From an uncultured Christensenella sp. (lineage in GTDB: Bacteria > Bacillota > Clostridia > Christensenellales > UBA1242): a stretch of 59,444 nt of DNA. Every line of letters begins with the position of its first letter. Position 1 is the stretch's first letter. The DNA lies in the NCBI GenBank assembly GCA_949290565.1, contig CASESH010000010.1:1-59444 (forward strand), written 5' to 3'. Of the stretch, positions 1-12,300 are shown piece after piece. Made by a program: the position numbers and the translations under genes. The notes below the pieces were generated by a model that searched no databases, was not told the DNA's origin, and worked only from the letters and a program-made list of their open reading frames with translations.

Positions 1-34
1 TCCATCTTTTGTTTTTTCTTTTGCCTTGATACAT
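1..34 (-). CDS. 5' end of a gene cut by the left window edge
   Basis: Reading leftwards, an ATG at 34-32 follows an AGGAGG ribosome binding site (about 35-44) with a spacing of four to five bases, and the frame stays open to the window edge. The eleven visible residues (MYQGKRKNKRW) are very basic. No family can be assigned from so little. The gene lies downstream of the alcohol dehydrogenase in the same direction but after a terminator hairpin, so it probably has its own transcript or depends on read-through. Confidence 0.55.
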   Translation of the reverse strand, partial: MYQGKRKNKRW

Positions 35-61
35 AAATCCTCCTTTTAAAGATTATACAAG

Positions 62-98
62 AAAAAGAACATATTAGACTACAAAATCTAACATGTTC
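62..98 (-). terminator. Rho-independent terminator after the marR-degV-adh operon
   Basis: An inverted repeat pairs 67-78 (GAACATATTAGA) with 87-98 (TCTAACATGTTC), with one mismatch and an 8-base loop. On the minus strand it is followed by a T-rich run (TTTTTC). On the plus strand it is also followed by Ts, so it could work in both directions. It sits about 50 bases after the stop of the alcohol dehydrogenase gene. Confidence 0.75.
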
Positions 99-149
99 TC
101 TCTTTTTTATTTGTTGTCCGTTTTAATCAAACAACATCTTACTCTCTCT

Positions 150-1346
150 CTAAATTAATTGACTATAAAAATTCGCCAGTTCTTGCCTATCAAATAATTT
201 TGGTACAGGATAAAGAGGATTAGCCTCTTTATCAGCATAAGTCGATAGAAGTTCAATATCTTCTTTTTTAAGTTCAACAATTTTATCTGGAATATTCATT
301 AATCTATTTAATTCTAAAATTTTATCTATAAATATTTTTGCACCATTTTCAATACTGACGCCCTTATCTATTAAACCGACCACTAAAGCAAGATTAAACA
401 ACTTTTTATATACAGACTTTCCATAACATTTTAACATTTTTGGTAAAATTATTGCGTTTGCTAACCCGTGAGGAACATTATATTTACCACCCAACGAATG
501 TGCTATGGCGTGAACATAACCTACATATGATTTTGTGAAAGCAAGACCCGCATAAAATGAAGCCTTTAACATATTTTCTCTTGCAACAAGATTTTGTGGA
601 TTGTTATAGACCTCTAATAAATTTTCAAAAATTAGTTTTGTTGCTAAAATTGAATATTTTCTTGTTGAAATAGTAGTACTTTTCCCAATATAAGCCTCAA
701 CTGCGTGAGTAAGAGCGTCAAGTCCTGTCGTTACTGTAATGAATTTTGGTAAATTTACAGTTAGTTCAGCATCTAAAATACAATAATGAGGTATTAAATT
801 AAAATCATTTATAACATACTTATGCCTTGTTTTACTATCTGTTATGACACAAGCAAGCGTTGTTTCGCTACCCGTACCAGCAGTTGTTGGAATTGCAATA
901 AGTGTTGGTAATTTTTTTCTTACCTTTAATAATCCTTTCATTTGATTTAAAGATTTACTTGGCCTAACAATAACTGCCCCAACTGCTTTTGCGCAATCTA
1001 AACTTGAACCTCCACCAAACGCAATTATTGCTTGACAATTATTTTCTCTATAAATATTACTAGCACAATCAACATTGTCAGTCGTAGGATTAGCAACAGT
1101 ATCTTTATAAACTACATATTCTACATTATTTAATTTTAGAGTTTTCTCTAAATCATTAAGCAATCCTAATGAAAATAGACCATTGTCTGTAACAATTAAA
1201 ATTTTACTTAGTTTTTTTTCTTTAAACAAATTAACTAAACTATCATAGTCTTTCAAAATTTTAGGTTGTCTATAAGGCAATAATGGTATTGCAACTTTAA
1301 AAACAAACTGAAAAATTCTACAATATGCTCTCTTAAAAATATTCAT
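150..1346 (-). CDS. Iron-containing alcohol dehydrogenase family protein
   Basis: NAD(P)-dependent oxidoreductase of the group III (Fe-ADH) family, 398 residues, a usual length. The nucleotide-binding motif FGGGSSLD lies near residues 110-117 and IPTTAGTGSETT near 152-163. The metal ligands of the family are all present: Asp and His in GLDALTH (about 210 and 214) and the two histidines 14 residues apart in VHAIAHSLGG...VPHG (about 279 and 293). I start it at the ATG at 1346. A TTG three codons upstream directly abuts the AGAGG ribosome binding site, so it cannot be used with normal spacing, whereas the ATG is nine bases away. It is the last gene of the marR-degV-adh operon, 15 bases after degV. 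Substrate (ethanol, butanol, propanediol or another alcohol or aldehyde) cannot be told from sequence. No signal peptide is seen; likely cytosolic. Confidence 0.92.
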   Translation of the reverse strand: MNIFKRAYCRIFQFVFKVAIPLLPYRQPKILKDYDSLVNLFKEKKLSKILIVTDNGLFSLGLLNDLEKTLKLNNVEYVVYKDTVANPTTDNVDCASNIYRENNCQAIIAFGGGSSLDCAKAVGAVIVRPSKSLNQMKGLLKVRKKLPTLIAIPTTAGTGSETTLACVITDSKTRHKYVINDFNLIPHYCILDAELTVNLPKFITVTTGLDALTHAVEAYIGKSTTISTRKYSILATKLIFENLLEVYNNPQNLVARENMLKASFYAGLAFTKSYVGYVHAIAHSLGGKYNVPHGLANAIILPKMLKCYGKSVYKKLFNLALVVGLIDKGVSIENGAKIFIDKILELNRLMNIPDKIVELKKEDIELLSTYADKEANPLYPVPKLFDRQELANFYSQLI

Positions 1347-1361
1347 TTGTAACAACCTCTT

Positions 1362-2207
1362 TTATTTTTCAAAATAAGCAAATCCAACAGAATTAGGGCC
1401 AATATGAGCACCAACGACAGGCCCAAGAGTACCCTTTTGTGCATCTCTAAAAGTATTTTTAGCAAGTTCGTTATTTTCTAAATATTTTTGCAAAGTACTA
1501 TCGTCAATACCAGAAGAAATAATTGAAAGAGGTTTATCAAAATCAATTTTTTCTTGTTTAATTTGTTTATTTAATAAGCCAAATCCCATCTTTTGACCAA
1601 TTGCACGAGCAATCATTTTCACCTCTCCACCAATTACTGTTACAAGAACCTTGATAGATAAAATATTACCAGCAATAGCAATTAAAGTTGAAATCCTTCC
1701 ACCTTTTTTCAAATATTTTAAAGTATCAAGCAAAGCAAAAAGTTTAACCTTGTGCCTACTAGATAATAATATATCGGAAATTTCTTTTGCAGAATAACCC
1801 TGTTTAACTAATTTTACGGCAAGTAAACAAAGTAATTTTTCTCCCATACTGACATTTAAACTATCAATTACAAACACTTTTCCATTAAATCTTTTACTAA
1901 CTTCAACAGCATTTTGATATGTACCTGAAAATGTTGATGAAAGAGTTATAAGAACTGCCTCATCATCATCTTCTTTAAGCACTGATTTAATTACTTCCTC
2001 AAATTTATAAACATTAATTTGACTAGTCTGAGGCATTTCTTTTAATTTTGGTAATCTTTCAAAAAATTGTTCGTTTGATAAGTTATCTCCACTTAAAAAT
2101 TCCTCTCCATCTAAAAGAACCTGCATAGGAATTACAGTTATTCCCAATTTTTTTGCTTCCTTAACACTTATATCGGAGGCTGAATCTACAATAATTTTTA
2201 CTGACAT
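1362..2207 (-). CDS. DegV family (FakB-like) fatty-acid-binding protein, copy 1
   Basis: 281-residue DegV/EDD-fold protein. Family members such as FakB bind one fatty acid and present it to the kinase FakA, so that exogenous fatty acids enter phospholipid synthesis. Residues that contact the lipid carboxylate in FakB are conserved in place: Thr61 in the TSQ motif, a Ser in STFSGTYQNA (91-100), and His268 in GAHIGPNSVG near the C-terminus. The N-terminal DSASDIS motif is typical. The start follows GAGG eight bases upstream, overlapping the end of marR, and the two genes are ten bases apart. A fatty-acid kinase (FakA) gene is not in the window. A second, distinct degV is at 52642-53514, also beside a marR. 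Which lipid is bound is unknown. Confidence 0.92.
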   Translation of the reverse strand: MSVKIIVDSASDISVKEAKKLGITVIPMQVLLDGEEFLSGDNLSNEQFFERLPKLKEMPQTSQINVYKFEEVIKSVLKEDDDEAVLITLSSTFSGTYQNAVEVSKRFNGKVFVIDSLNVSMGEKLLCLLAVKLVKQGYSAKEISDILLSSRHKVKLFALLDTLKYLKKGGRISTLIAIAGNILSIKVLVTVIGGEVKMIARAIGQKMGFGLLNKQIKQEKIDFDKPLSIISSGIDDSTLQKYLENNELAKNTFRDAQKGTLGPVVGAHIGPNSVGFAYFEK

Positions 2208-2217
2208 ATCTTAAACC

Positions 2218-2649
2218 TCATTTTTCTAAAATTTTTTTTAAATTTTCGCTTATTAAATCTAGATTATTATAAAATATTTCTCTCTCACAATCTGTAAGTC
2301 CTGTACTAACTTTTTCTAAAACTTCTTCAACTTTATTGTAAATTTGATTTCCAATTTTCTTTCCTATTTCAGTTAAGAATATTTTACTTCTATATTTTTT
2401 TCCAATAATCTCATATCTTATAATTTTATCTAAATATAGTTTACTAAGAGTCCTAGAAACAAGCCCCTTGTCTTCTGCTGTTATACTAACAATATTACTA
2501 GCAGTTAAAGGTCCCTTAGTATATATTAAATATATAATGTCACTACTTATTCCCTTTATTCCAAGTTTATGACTTTCTGTCGATTTTAGTCTATTTACAC
2601 TTCTATTAATTTGAGTTAGTAATAAGTTAAATTTATTATACCTATCCAT
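2218..2649 (-). CDS. MarR family transcriptional regulator, copy 1
   Basis: 143-residue winged-helix regulator of the MarR type. The helix-turn-helix spans about residues 48-75 (TASNIVSITAEDKGLVSRTL) and is followed by the basic wing (YRSKIFLTEIGKKI, about 98-111). Proteins of this family bind palindromes as dimers and release on binding small lipophilic or phenolic ligands. It is the first gene of an operon with degV and an alcohol dehydrogenase. The promoter upstream has a perfect 14-base palindrome over the -35 box, so I infer autorepression. The stop is TGA. The ribosome binding site (AAAGG) is rather far from the ATG, 14 bases. Its closeness to a lipid-binding DegV suggests, but does not prove, a lipid-related signal. 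Confidence 0.9.
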   Translation of the reverse strand: MDRYNKFNLLLTQINRSVNRLKSTESHKLGIKGISSDIIYLIYTKGPLTASNIVSITAEDKGLVSRTLSKLYLDKIIRYEIIGKKYRSKIFLTEIGKKIGNQIYNKVEEVLEKVSTGLTDCEREIFYNNLDLISENLKKILEK

Positions 2650-2677
2650 TTTTTAAAAATTTACCTTTACAAAAATT

Positions 2678-2708
2678 AATATACAGTAAATAATGTTGAC
2701 ATGTCAAC
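2678..2708 (-). promoter_or_regulatory. Promoter with palindromic operator for marR-degV-adh
   Basis: On the minus strand, TTGACA (2702-2707) and TATATT (2678-2683) are 18 bases apart, a near-consensus vegetative promoter. The perfect palindrome GTTGACATGTCAAC (2695-2708) covers the -35 box, which is the expected place for a repressor site of the adjacent MarR protein. Confidence 0.7.
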
Positions 2709-2824
2709 AAGTTATAATATAATAATAACAATTAATAAAAAAATAATTATATTTTACATTACATTTTATTTTTAGATTTTTTTACTTGATATTCTTAATA
2801 AAATTACAACCTATTTATGAAAAG
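2709..2824. other. AT-rich gap between giant gene and marR operon
   Basis: No gene or conserved RNA structure is visible. It separates the end of the giant gene from the marR operon promoter; both lie on the minus strand, so the gap is in tandem, not divergent. Confidence 0.5.
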
Positions 2825-2856
2825 AAAAAAGCACATAATTAAATGTGCTTTTTGTC
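2825..2856 (-). terminator. Terminator of the giant surface-protein gene
   Basis: Inverted repeat AAAAAGCACAT (2827-2837) / ATGTGCTTTTT (2844-2854) with a six-base loop, starting a few bases after the TAA stop at 2861-2863. It has U-tract bases on both strands. The short distance and clean stem support a terminator for the 33.5-kb gene. Confidence 0.85.
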
Positions 2857-2860
2857 TTTT

Positions 2861-3354
2861 TTAGTTAGGTGCAAAAATTCCATCTACGAAAAACTTTAAT
2901 GCAATTGAAAGAATAGGCCCAGCAACAGGAATAGAATTAATAATAGGACTTAATAAATTTGCACCAGCAGTAAGGACAATTTTAAATGTTCTAGTAACAT
3001 CTATGCTACCTATTGGTGTATCATCCCTTATTTTAAGCCAATAAGATAAATTTGATGGTTCTCCACCCCAACCTAAGATTGTAAAATTAAAGAAAACTGT
3101 CATACATTCTTCCCAAGTAGATAGGTAAATAAAGAAATTATAAAATTCTGAAATTAGGGATGAAGTAGAACCAACATTACCAATAATTCCAATTGCATCT
3201 CCTATTCCACCCGTACCAACATTAAAATCATTTAATAAATCTTCTACATCAACTGCTGGTCCTAATAAATTTGATGCTTGATTAATCCAATCTTTAACTT
3301 GATTAAGCCATGCAGGAAAGTTAATAGTAAAATCAATAGCAGGTGGAGTCCAAA
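2861..3354 (-). other. Unique hydrophobic C-terminal domain of the giant protein
   Basis: Residues about 11010-11173 lack the repeat motifs. They contain Gly/Ile-rich and amphipathic stretches (IGDAIGIIGNVG, FFNFTILGWGG, INSIPVAGPILSIALKFF) and end in GIFAPN. There is no LPXTG, no basic tail and no cell-wall-binding repeat. It could be a cap of the fibre, or a membrane-active or hydrophobic docking domain. I do not recognise the family. Confidence 0.6.
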
Positions 3355-6300
3355 GGAATTGAGAACCGATATATTTATCATTTGATGTAACAACATATTT
3401 GTTACTTAAACTTGTATTTAATTCAATAATATAATCTGGGTCATTAATAAAGAGTTTTCCTTGTAAAATATTTCCTATTGCTCCAAAAATATCACTAAAA
3501 TCAACAAAGTGTTGGTCAACATGATGTTCTTTGTAATATAAATACATTTTAGCAGGCATCTCGTTAAAATGAGAGAATTGGAATAAAGTACTTGAAGATT
3601 TAGTTGAGTTTGTTTCATTATCTAAATCAAACATTGTTTGGGTATCTACAATAATATTTTTAGTTCCATTACTAATATAAATATTACCAATTATAGAGCC
3701 TGTATCTTTTGTTAAATCAATATTGTCACTTCCATCAGCGCACCAATAAAGTGCTAAATATTTGGTTAAAATATTATTATTTTTTGTGTCTCCAACAGGT
3801 TCATCATTTTCATAAATAGTATAATCAAATTTAATTTTTCCACCACTCATATTAAGATGTCCACCAATTAAGTGAACTTCTGGGGCAAATGGAGTTGTTT
3901 GAACATCTTCTTCATTTGCTTCTGTCATTATATATGAAAGAGTAAGCCCAATATTTACAGAACATTTATTCATTGTTACTTGACCACTCTTTATTTCAAT
4001 GGTGTTCATGGTAATATCACCAAAATCAGTTACAGTAATTTTTTCATCTGTATTATACTTACCGAGATTAGCATAAATACCACCACCTTGATTATATGCT
4101 GTATTATGAGCAATAGAAGCATTTACGTTAAACGAGCCTAAAATTAAACTTGCGCCATAAGTTTCAGCAGTTTGACTACTTGACGAATCTAAACAAACTC
4201 CACCACCATTATTTTCAGCGATGTTAAATCCAACAAAACCATTAACAACAACTACTCCCTTCTTTACATAAATTCCACCACCATTTCCATAAGAATTATT
4301 ATAAGAATAGGCAAGATTGCTTTCTTGAAATTCTTTTTTCATAGAAGAATCAGTAGCATTTTGATTTTTACCAATAACAGAAGAACTATTTAAAGAAGTT
4401 ATTCCACCAAACACATAAATACCACCTCCATCATAAGCCTTATTGCCTGAAACGAGTGAAAGTGCTGAGGCCTTGTTAGTGTCGTTTGTTCCAAAACTTA
4501 AATTTCCTAATGAGTAAATTCCTCCACCAAATTTTGCTGAATTTTTATAAATTAAACCTTGTAGAGTAGTATTTCCATTTGAATCTACATAGACACCACC
4601 ACCATAGTTAGCATTGTTTCCTAATAAACTATACTTTTCATATTGTCCAACCATAATGTTGCCAGAGAAAGTGATTTGACCATTGATATAAATTCCACCT
4701 CCTCGATAAGCAATGTTTTCTGAGATGTAACCATAAAGAATAGCCTCTCCTCCAAGAAGTGCCAATCCTCCTCCATTACTTTCTACAAGAAGATTGTTCT
4801 TTTGGCTTGAAGATAATTTAAAACTACCTTTGTAATAATCATAGCCATTATAAATTAAATAAGCGCTAGAAGTTACTGTCATCTTATCGATTTCGCCATT
4901 AATATCTCCTTTCATACCCATTCTAAATATTCCACCACTTAAAACGGTAACTCCACTACCATTATGTAGGGCTAAATTATTAGAAATTATTCCTGTTTCA
5001 AAGCAGAACTCAGTATTTGAACCATTAATATAAACGCCTCCACCATTATTCATAGCAATATTGTTATAAACACTTGAAATATTTGTTAAATCAGGAATAT
5101 TTTTTTCTCCGCTTTGTTTAGCACTGCTAGCAAGCGTTCCCAAAGAAGTAAACTTTCCATTTAATGTTACAAAGGAAAGACTTCCTACATAAATTCCACC
5201 ACCATATCCAGCATAATTATCATAGATAAAAGTATTTTCACTTAAATAAAGTTCAGCTTTGTTATTTGAATCTCCCGAAGTGTAAATTCCACCACCATTG
5301 CCGTAAGTAATACCCGTAGCATTAAGAACCTTATTATTGTGAATTTTAGCGTTTGAAATGTAAACATAACCATTTTCAACACTAATAGCACCACCTCTAA
5401 TATACGCTCTGTTTTCACTTAAATTTGCTTTGATTATATAAATACCTTTATAACTTAAACTTATTCCATCTTGATTTTGTCCGTAAATTTGAGAGTTTTT
5501 AGATGATGAATAAATTCCTGCCCCAGAACTAAAAGCTGTATTATTTTTAAAGTTGAAGTTTAGAACTAATGCCACGCCATTAGAATTATACAAACCTCCA
5601 CCATTAGTAGCAGTATTGTTTCCAATCATAGAAACAAATTCAAAATTGTTATTATCTACACCTTCTAAACTTAAAAATCCGGTATTAATAAATATTCCAC
5701 CACCATTATTTACAGCGTCATTATTAGTTATTAATCCATAATTTTCTTGATTATTAGAATAAGTTAAAATTACCTTACCTTTATTTATGTATAATCCTGC
5801 ACCATTATTTACGCTATAATTACCAGTAATTGTACAACCAACAATTTCAAAAGTAGAATTTTGACTATCAATATAAATTCCACCACCATTGCCAAATTCG
5901 CCCGAAGAATTATTCTTGTCAAATAAATCTGTTTTGTTTTGAGAAATTATTAAATTCTCAAATTTTAAAGTTCCATCTTTGTAATAGATTCCACCACCAT
6001 TGCAGGCCGTGTTATTTTCAATAGTAATTTTTTGTATAATGCTATCGTTGTTATCAGCCTGTTTTGTGCTATTAATGTATAATCCTCCGCCATTAGAACT
6101 TGCCTTATTAAATGAAATTTGTGAATCTTGTGAAATATTAATATAACCGTCAATATAAATGCCACCGCCATTTTCTGCACTGTTCCCATTACTTGAACTA
6201 CCACCTATCATACCACCTACCATATTTAGAGCCCCAGCAACATAAATACCACCGCCATTTAAAGCGTTATTCCTTACTATTTGCCCCCCATTCATATTCA

Positions 6301-9300
6301 CTTTGCCTAAGTCTTTATTTTGAGTAGTATAAGAAGATATATAAACGCCTCCACCATTGCTTGAAGCCTGATTATCACTTATAACTATTTGATTGTTAAT
6401 ATTAAGAATAGTAGTTGCAATGTCATTCATATAGACGTAAACACCACCACCCTGAGATGAACTGTTAAACTGAATATTTCCACTCTCTAAATCAACTTCT
6501 ACTTTCTTGTTTCCACCTAGGTAAAGTCCACCACCATTAACGGCAATATTTGCGTTATTTTCTTTTCCAATTTGTCCACCATCTAAAATAAGGTTACCAC
6601 TGTTTAAATAAATTCCTCCACCATTTTGCGTTGCAACGTTACCATAAATGTTTATATTATTCTTTAATATATTTTGAGATTGACTATCAGTTATATTCTC
6701 AAAATAAATTCCTCCACCATTTACTGCTTTGTTATACTTTATATCAATAAAGTTCTCATTTGCTTTTAAAATATTGTATGTTCCAAAATCAAATGTACCT
6801 TTCTTAAAGTAAATACCACCACCATTTTGGCTTGCAAAGTTACCACAATTTTCACTTATCTCACTATCTTTATTTTCAATAGTTAAATCTCCACCAATTA
6901 TTCCACCATATAGATTAAGGGCACCTCCTTCAAAATAAATTCCTCCACCTAAACTTGTTGCAATGTTAGCACCAACTTTACCCCCATTCATTGTAAGACT
7001 TCCCTTTATATAAATACCACCACCAATAAGAGCAGTATTCAAAACAATCTTGGAATTGTTATTAATATATATCAAACCGAGAGAATAAATACCACCACCA
7101 TTTTGCGTTACAAAGTTACTTTTTATAATGCTGTTATCATTTAAGGTAATTGTAGTGTTTTCTTCTGCATAAATACCTCCACCACTTACATTTTCATTTG
7201 TTTGTTGCAAATAACCATTATTTTCAATAAGGCTATCACTAGCAACTAAACAAGAGTCTTTACCTAAGAAAATTCCACCACCATTGTTCGTTACCTTATT
7301 TGATGTAATACTTACATTTTCAACTAAATTTAAAGTGTTTGAATAAACATAAATTCCACCACCATTTAAGGCTATATTTTCTTTTATTTCAACTATGCAA
7401 GTAATAGTTGCCCCACTTTCTAGATAAATTCCACCACCTAAATCAGCATTGTTTGATTGAATGATTGAAATAGTAAAATTATCTATTAAAGATTGAGCAT
7501 CTTCATAAGTTAAAAATTCAAAAGTATTTTCAAAATAAAGTCCGCCACCCTTTTCAGCAATATTATACTGAATGTAACTATTTGATAAAATTAGTTCGCC
7601 ACCTTTAACATAAAGTGCTCCACCTTTTTCAGCCCTGTTGTATTGAATGTAACTATCAATAATCTTTAAGTTTCCACTTTCAAGATAAATTGCTCCACCA
7701 TTTATGTTTTCATTTTGAAGATTCTCGCTACCAATGGTTGTGTTGTCAATTATTAAAGAATTAGAACTTGAATTAATATAAATTAAACCATTTTCAACTT
7801 GATTATTTCCAAATAAAACTCCCTGACCACTAACCGTTAAGTTTGAACTACCCTGAATGTTAATTAATCCATTTGCGCCTTTATTATTTATTATTTGTGT
7901 TCTTGACTGACTATCCTTTACCTCGCCTAGAATTTCAACAGAACCACCTTGTGCATAAATAATTGAGCCATTTAAAGAAGTATTTTTAAAGCCATCAATT
8001 ATACTATTGTTAATCTTTAAACTACCGTTAAAAACGGTAAACAACCTATTAACATTATTTCCAATAAACTTAACATTATAGAATTCGAGCATAGTCTGTT
8101 CTTCGTAAATACTGTTAACATTAATGAAACTTTCACTACTTAAATCATTAAGCATTATTTCGTATGTTGATGACTCATTTGAAAGAACATCTTTATCCAA
8201 GCCCTCCCCAACAATAATTCCTGTTTGGACTTTTATATTACTGTAATCAATTGTTATAGAAGAATTAACTTCAATATTTTTTAGAATAAATATGTTAACA
8301 ATATTTTCATTTGGATTTATTCTTGAAATAGCATCTTCAAACTCTTCATAGAACCTAATTATATTGTTACCTTCAACCTTCTTAGCAATATTTGCTTGTC
8401 CAATGACTACGTCATAATCATTATAAATTATAAAACAATATTCTTTACCATTAGAGTCATAGCCCATAAACAATCTTGCATCTATACTAATAAAATCTTG
8501 TGCATAAATATTATTATTATATTTTGCAATAACAATTCTTGAACCATCTTCTTTATAATATTCAGTTGAAGTATAAGGTGATTTAATATTAATAAAGTTT
8601 TCGTCTGAATTGTAAAAATCAATATTAAATTTAGAATCAACATAAATTATACTATCTTTTGTCAAATAAACTTCATCTCTAATTTTAAGAGAAGTTGATA
8701 AAGTAGAAAGTTCCCCATTAATAATACCTTCGCCCAAAGCAAAATCTTGTCCTAGTGCATCAATATAAATACCATCACCATTTAAGCCAGCAGTATTATT
8801 AAGAATTGTAATAGCAATTACTCTAACCTTGGCTCCAAGTTCCATAAATATTCCACCACCGTTTCCGGTACTTGTAGAAGCACTATTCCCAACGATAGTA
8901 GAATTCTCTCCATTAAGTGTAAGTGTTGACAATGAATCAACGTAAATTCCGCCGCCATTAAGATTAGCCTGATTATATAGAATTGAAACATTATTATTAA
9001 CTTCAAGAAGTGAGTTATTTAAGTAAATTGCACCACCTTTTACAGCGTTAGTGCTATTAGAGCCTTCAATATTTATGCCACTAAGTTTTGCCTGCGCTCC
9101 AAATAAATAAATAGAACCGCCTAGACCACCAATATATTCATTACTAATAAGTTTTTCTTCTGTCCTATTGTTTAGTAGATTTCCTCCAAGTAATTGAACA
9201 TTGATTCCATAGACATATGTTATATTTGTACCATCAACATAATTTATTGCACCATTATAAACTTTATCATTATTTTCATCTAAAATAAAGTTTGTTGCAT

Positions 9301-12300
9301 AAATTGCGCCTCCAAATGCAGCCACATTAGAACTAATATTACCATCATAAATAACCAAATTCTTAATTCTATCTTCATTTTGAACATTTCTATCAATAAA
9401 GTTATCTTCTATATAAATTGCACCTCCATAAAGTTCTGCAAAGTTTTCAATAAATTTGGAACTGCCAACCTCACTATCAGTGTTCTTTAATAAAGTAACT
9501 TGTGATGGTATATTGCTATTGTTTTTGTTGTAAGTTGTAGCATAAATAGCACCGCCACTATTAGTTGCATTGTTATTTGAAATATTAGCACTTGTAATAT
9601 TTAGATTTGCTCCAATTAGATAAATTGCTCCACCATATGTTGCTAAGTTGCCGGTAGATGAAATGTTGTATTTGGACATATTATAATCATCTCCAATTCC
9701 AATGTTAGCATTTAGGATATTGGAAACTGTTCCATTTGCCAAATAAATTGCTCCACCAAATTCAGCACTATTTGAATAAACATAGCCAGAATTAAACTCA
9801 AAACTTCCTGAAAGTATTGCAATCGCTCCACCATATGTTGCTTTATTATTAAATAATTTTGCGCCATCAATTTTTAAGTTATTATAACTTCTTACAGCAC
9901 CGCCCATACTTTCGTTTAACGTGCTTTGTTCATTAGTAATAACTACTCCGTTATATAGATTTAGAATTCCATTGTTTACGATTACACTACTATTGGTATC
10001 TAAATTACCATAGATTGTCAAAGCATCATATAAATCTGTTATTTCAAGCAAATTCTCACTACCAGAAGTTAAAGATTCATTGTATTTATTTAAGTATTGT
10101 TGATAAACATTCATAAACTCTGGGTTAATACCAAAACTTACTTCGTAATCTTGCATAATATTAAACATTTCAAAATCATTCTTACTATTGCTTCTCTTAA
10201 ATGTAATATCAGAAATCATCGAAGTAATTGTAATTTTCTTAACACTAGAAAACTCATTGCCAACAAAAATAGTACTATCAATTTCATACATTTTTGTTCC
10301 ATTTGCAATGTTAGCAAAAATTAAGAATCCCTTATTAACATTAATCTTCTCTGGGTTATCAAACAAATCTAAATCATTAAGCAATTCAGTTAAGTCATTA
10401 TAAGCCCCAAGCATAATATATGGGTCGTTTTCATCTGTAATTGTTCTCTTTTCAGCGAGCAAATGGAAGAACTGATAATTTAAAACAATGAAATCTTTAT
10501 CTTCTCCCTCGCCAACTGTAAGGAGCATATTGCTTGAAAGATCAAGATTAAAGTAAGTAATATAATTTTTAGTTGAATCTGACAAACTTTGTGCTGTGAA
10601 TTTTGCAATTCTATCTCCAATATCCTTTGATTTATTAATTCGTATATTTAATTGAGAATTTTGATTGTTCCTGCTAATTCCATCTCCATCTAAAACTCCC
10701 ACTTGACCACTTTCAATAGTGTTAATGTAAGACTCCTTTGAAAATAGATAAATTGTATCATAAATACCATCAATTTGACCGGCGATAGTAAATAGGTTAT
10801 TTTGAGAAGGCAACCCACTAACTAGAATACAACCAGAATTTTCATTTTCAACAGAAATAGGGTTTCTTATAATGTTGTAACCATAGAATACAACATTTCC
10901 TAAGTCATAATAAATTCCTTGTCCATCTTTTCCAGTATTTATTGATGAAGCATTTTCTATCACATTATTTGTTATTGAAGAACCTCTAATTTCCACTTCA
11001 CTTCCACTTATGTAGATTCCTGCACCAAAGCCTGAACTTATTTTGTTGTTACTAATAATGGCACTCTCTAAACGAGCACTTCCACCTATTAAATATAAAC
11101 CTCCACCAGCAAGTTGAGCATAGTTACTATCTATACCACCCTCATCTTGACCGTCTGCCGTTTGTGTTATTTTAAGGTTGCCTTTTATAAGATATACTGC
11201 TCCACCATACTCACTAGCCACATTGCTTGAAATATAACATCCTTCAACTTCTACATCCTTGTTTGTGTTAATGTACAAACCAGCCCCATTTTCAGCATTA
11301 TTATTTTGTATAGTGGCATTTAAATATAAACTTCCAATGTTATCTACAAATATACCTCCACCATTTACAGCGTAATTGTTCTTAACTGAACCATTTACGC
11401 TTAATCTACCCGAACTAATAAATATACCACCGCCATAGTTTGAAACGTTAGCACCATCATCCCCAATATATGAGTTGTTAATCATACTTTGGTTAGAAAT
11501 ATTAGAAAACTCGCTCGCAAAATAAATTGCTCCGCCATTATTTGTAGCAGTATTGTTGTACATTCTTAAATTAGAAACATCTATCTTTCCGTTACTACCT
11601 ATAAATAGTCCGGCTCCATTACTTGCCATATTACCACTAATAATAGTAAATTCAGTATTAACTTGACTATTAATAAATAATGTTCCAGCAGATAAATATA
11701 TTGCTCCACCACTATTTGATGCTTTATTTTCACTAATAGTAGCATTATCTATTGTCAAATGATAAGTTGCATCTAAGATTGAATGGAAATACAAAGCACC
11801 ACCATCAATAGTAGCCGTATTATATTTTAATGTTGATTTATTAATTGAAATTATACCATTTGAATATATTGCACCACCATACTGAGCCATATTACCTGAA
11901 ATTATTGCCGTTTCATCAAGATTAAGAGTTCCACTTTGAATGTAAATTGCTCCACCTTTTTGATGTGCGATATTATAAGTATAATCTTGTAAAACATCTC
12001 CAACTAAAATATTACTACCTATAACACCACTAACTAAACTCATTTCACCTGACTTAATATAGATTGCTCCACCATTTTGGGCAGTATTTTGTGAAATAAT
12101 TCCACCATTCATAGTTAGTTTTCCACCATCTATATAGAAAGCCCCACCATTACCCGTATTATCGACAGTAACAATAGTATTATTATTAGGATTAGTAATT
12201 CTTATATCTTCAAAATAATTTGCTTTATTATTTATTATTTGAACATTGTCATTAATAACAACATCTCCACTACTTGCAACATAGAAAAGTGATGCAGAAT

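Noticed and set aside
1347..1355. TTG at 1355 as start of the alcohol dehydrogenase.
   Set aside because: It directly touches the AGAGG ribosome binding site; the ATG at 1346 has correct spacing.
2861..3000. Sortase anchoring at the C-terminus of the giant protein.
   Set aside because: No LPXTG-like motif and no basic tail; the protein ends in GIFAPN.
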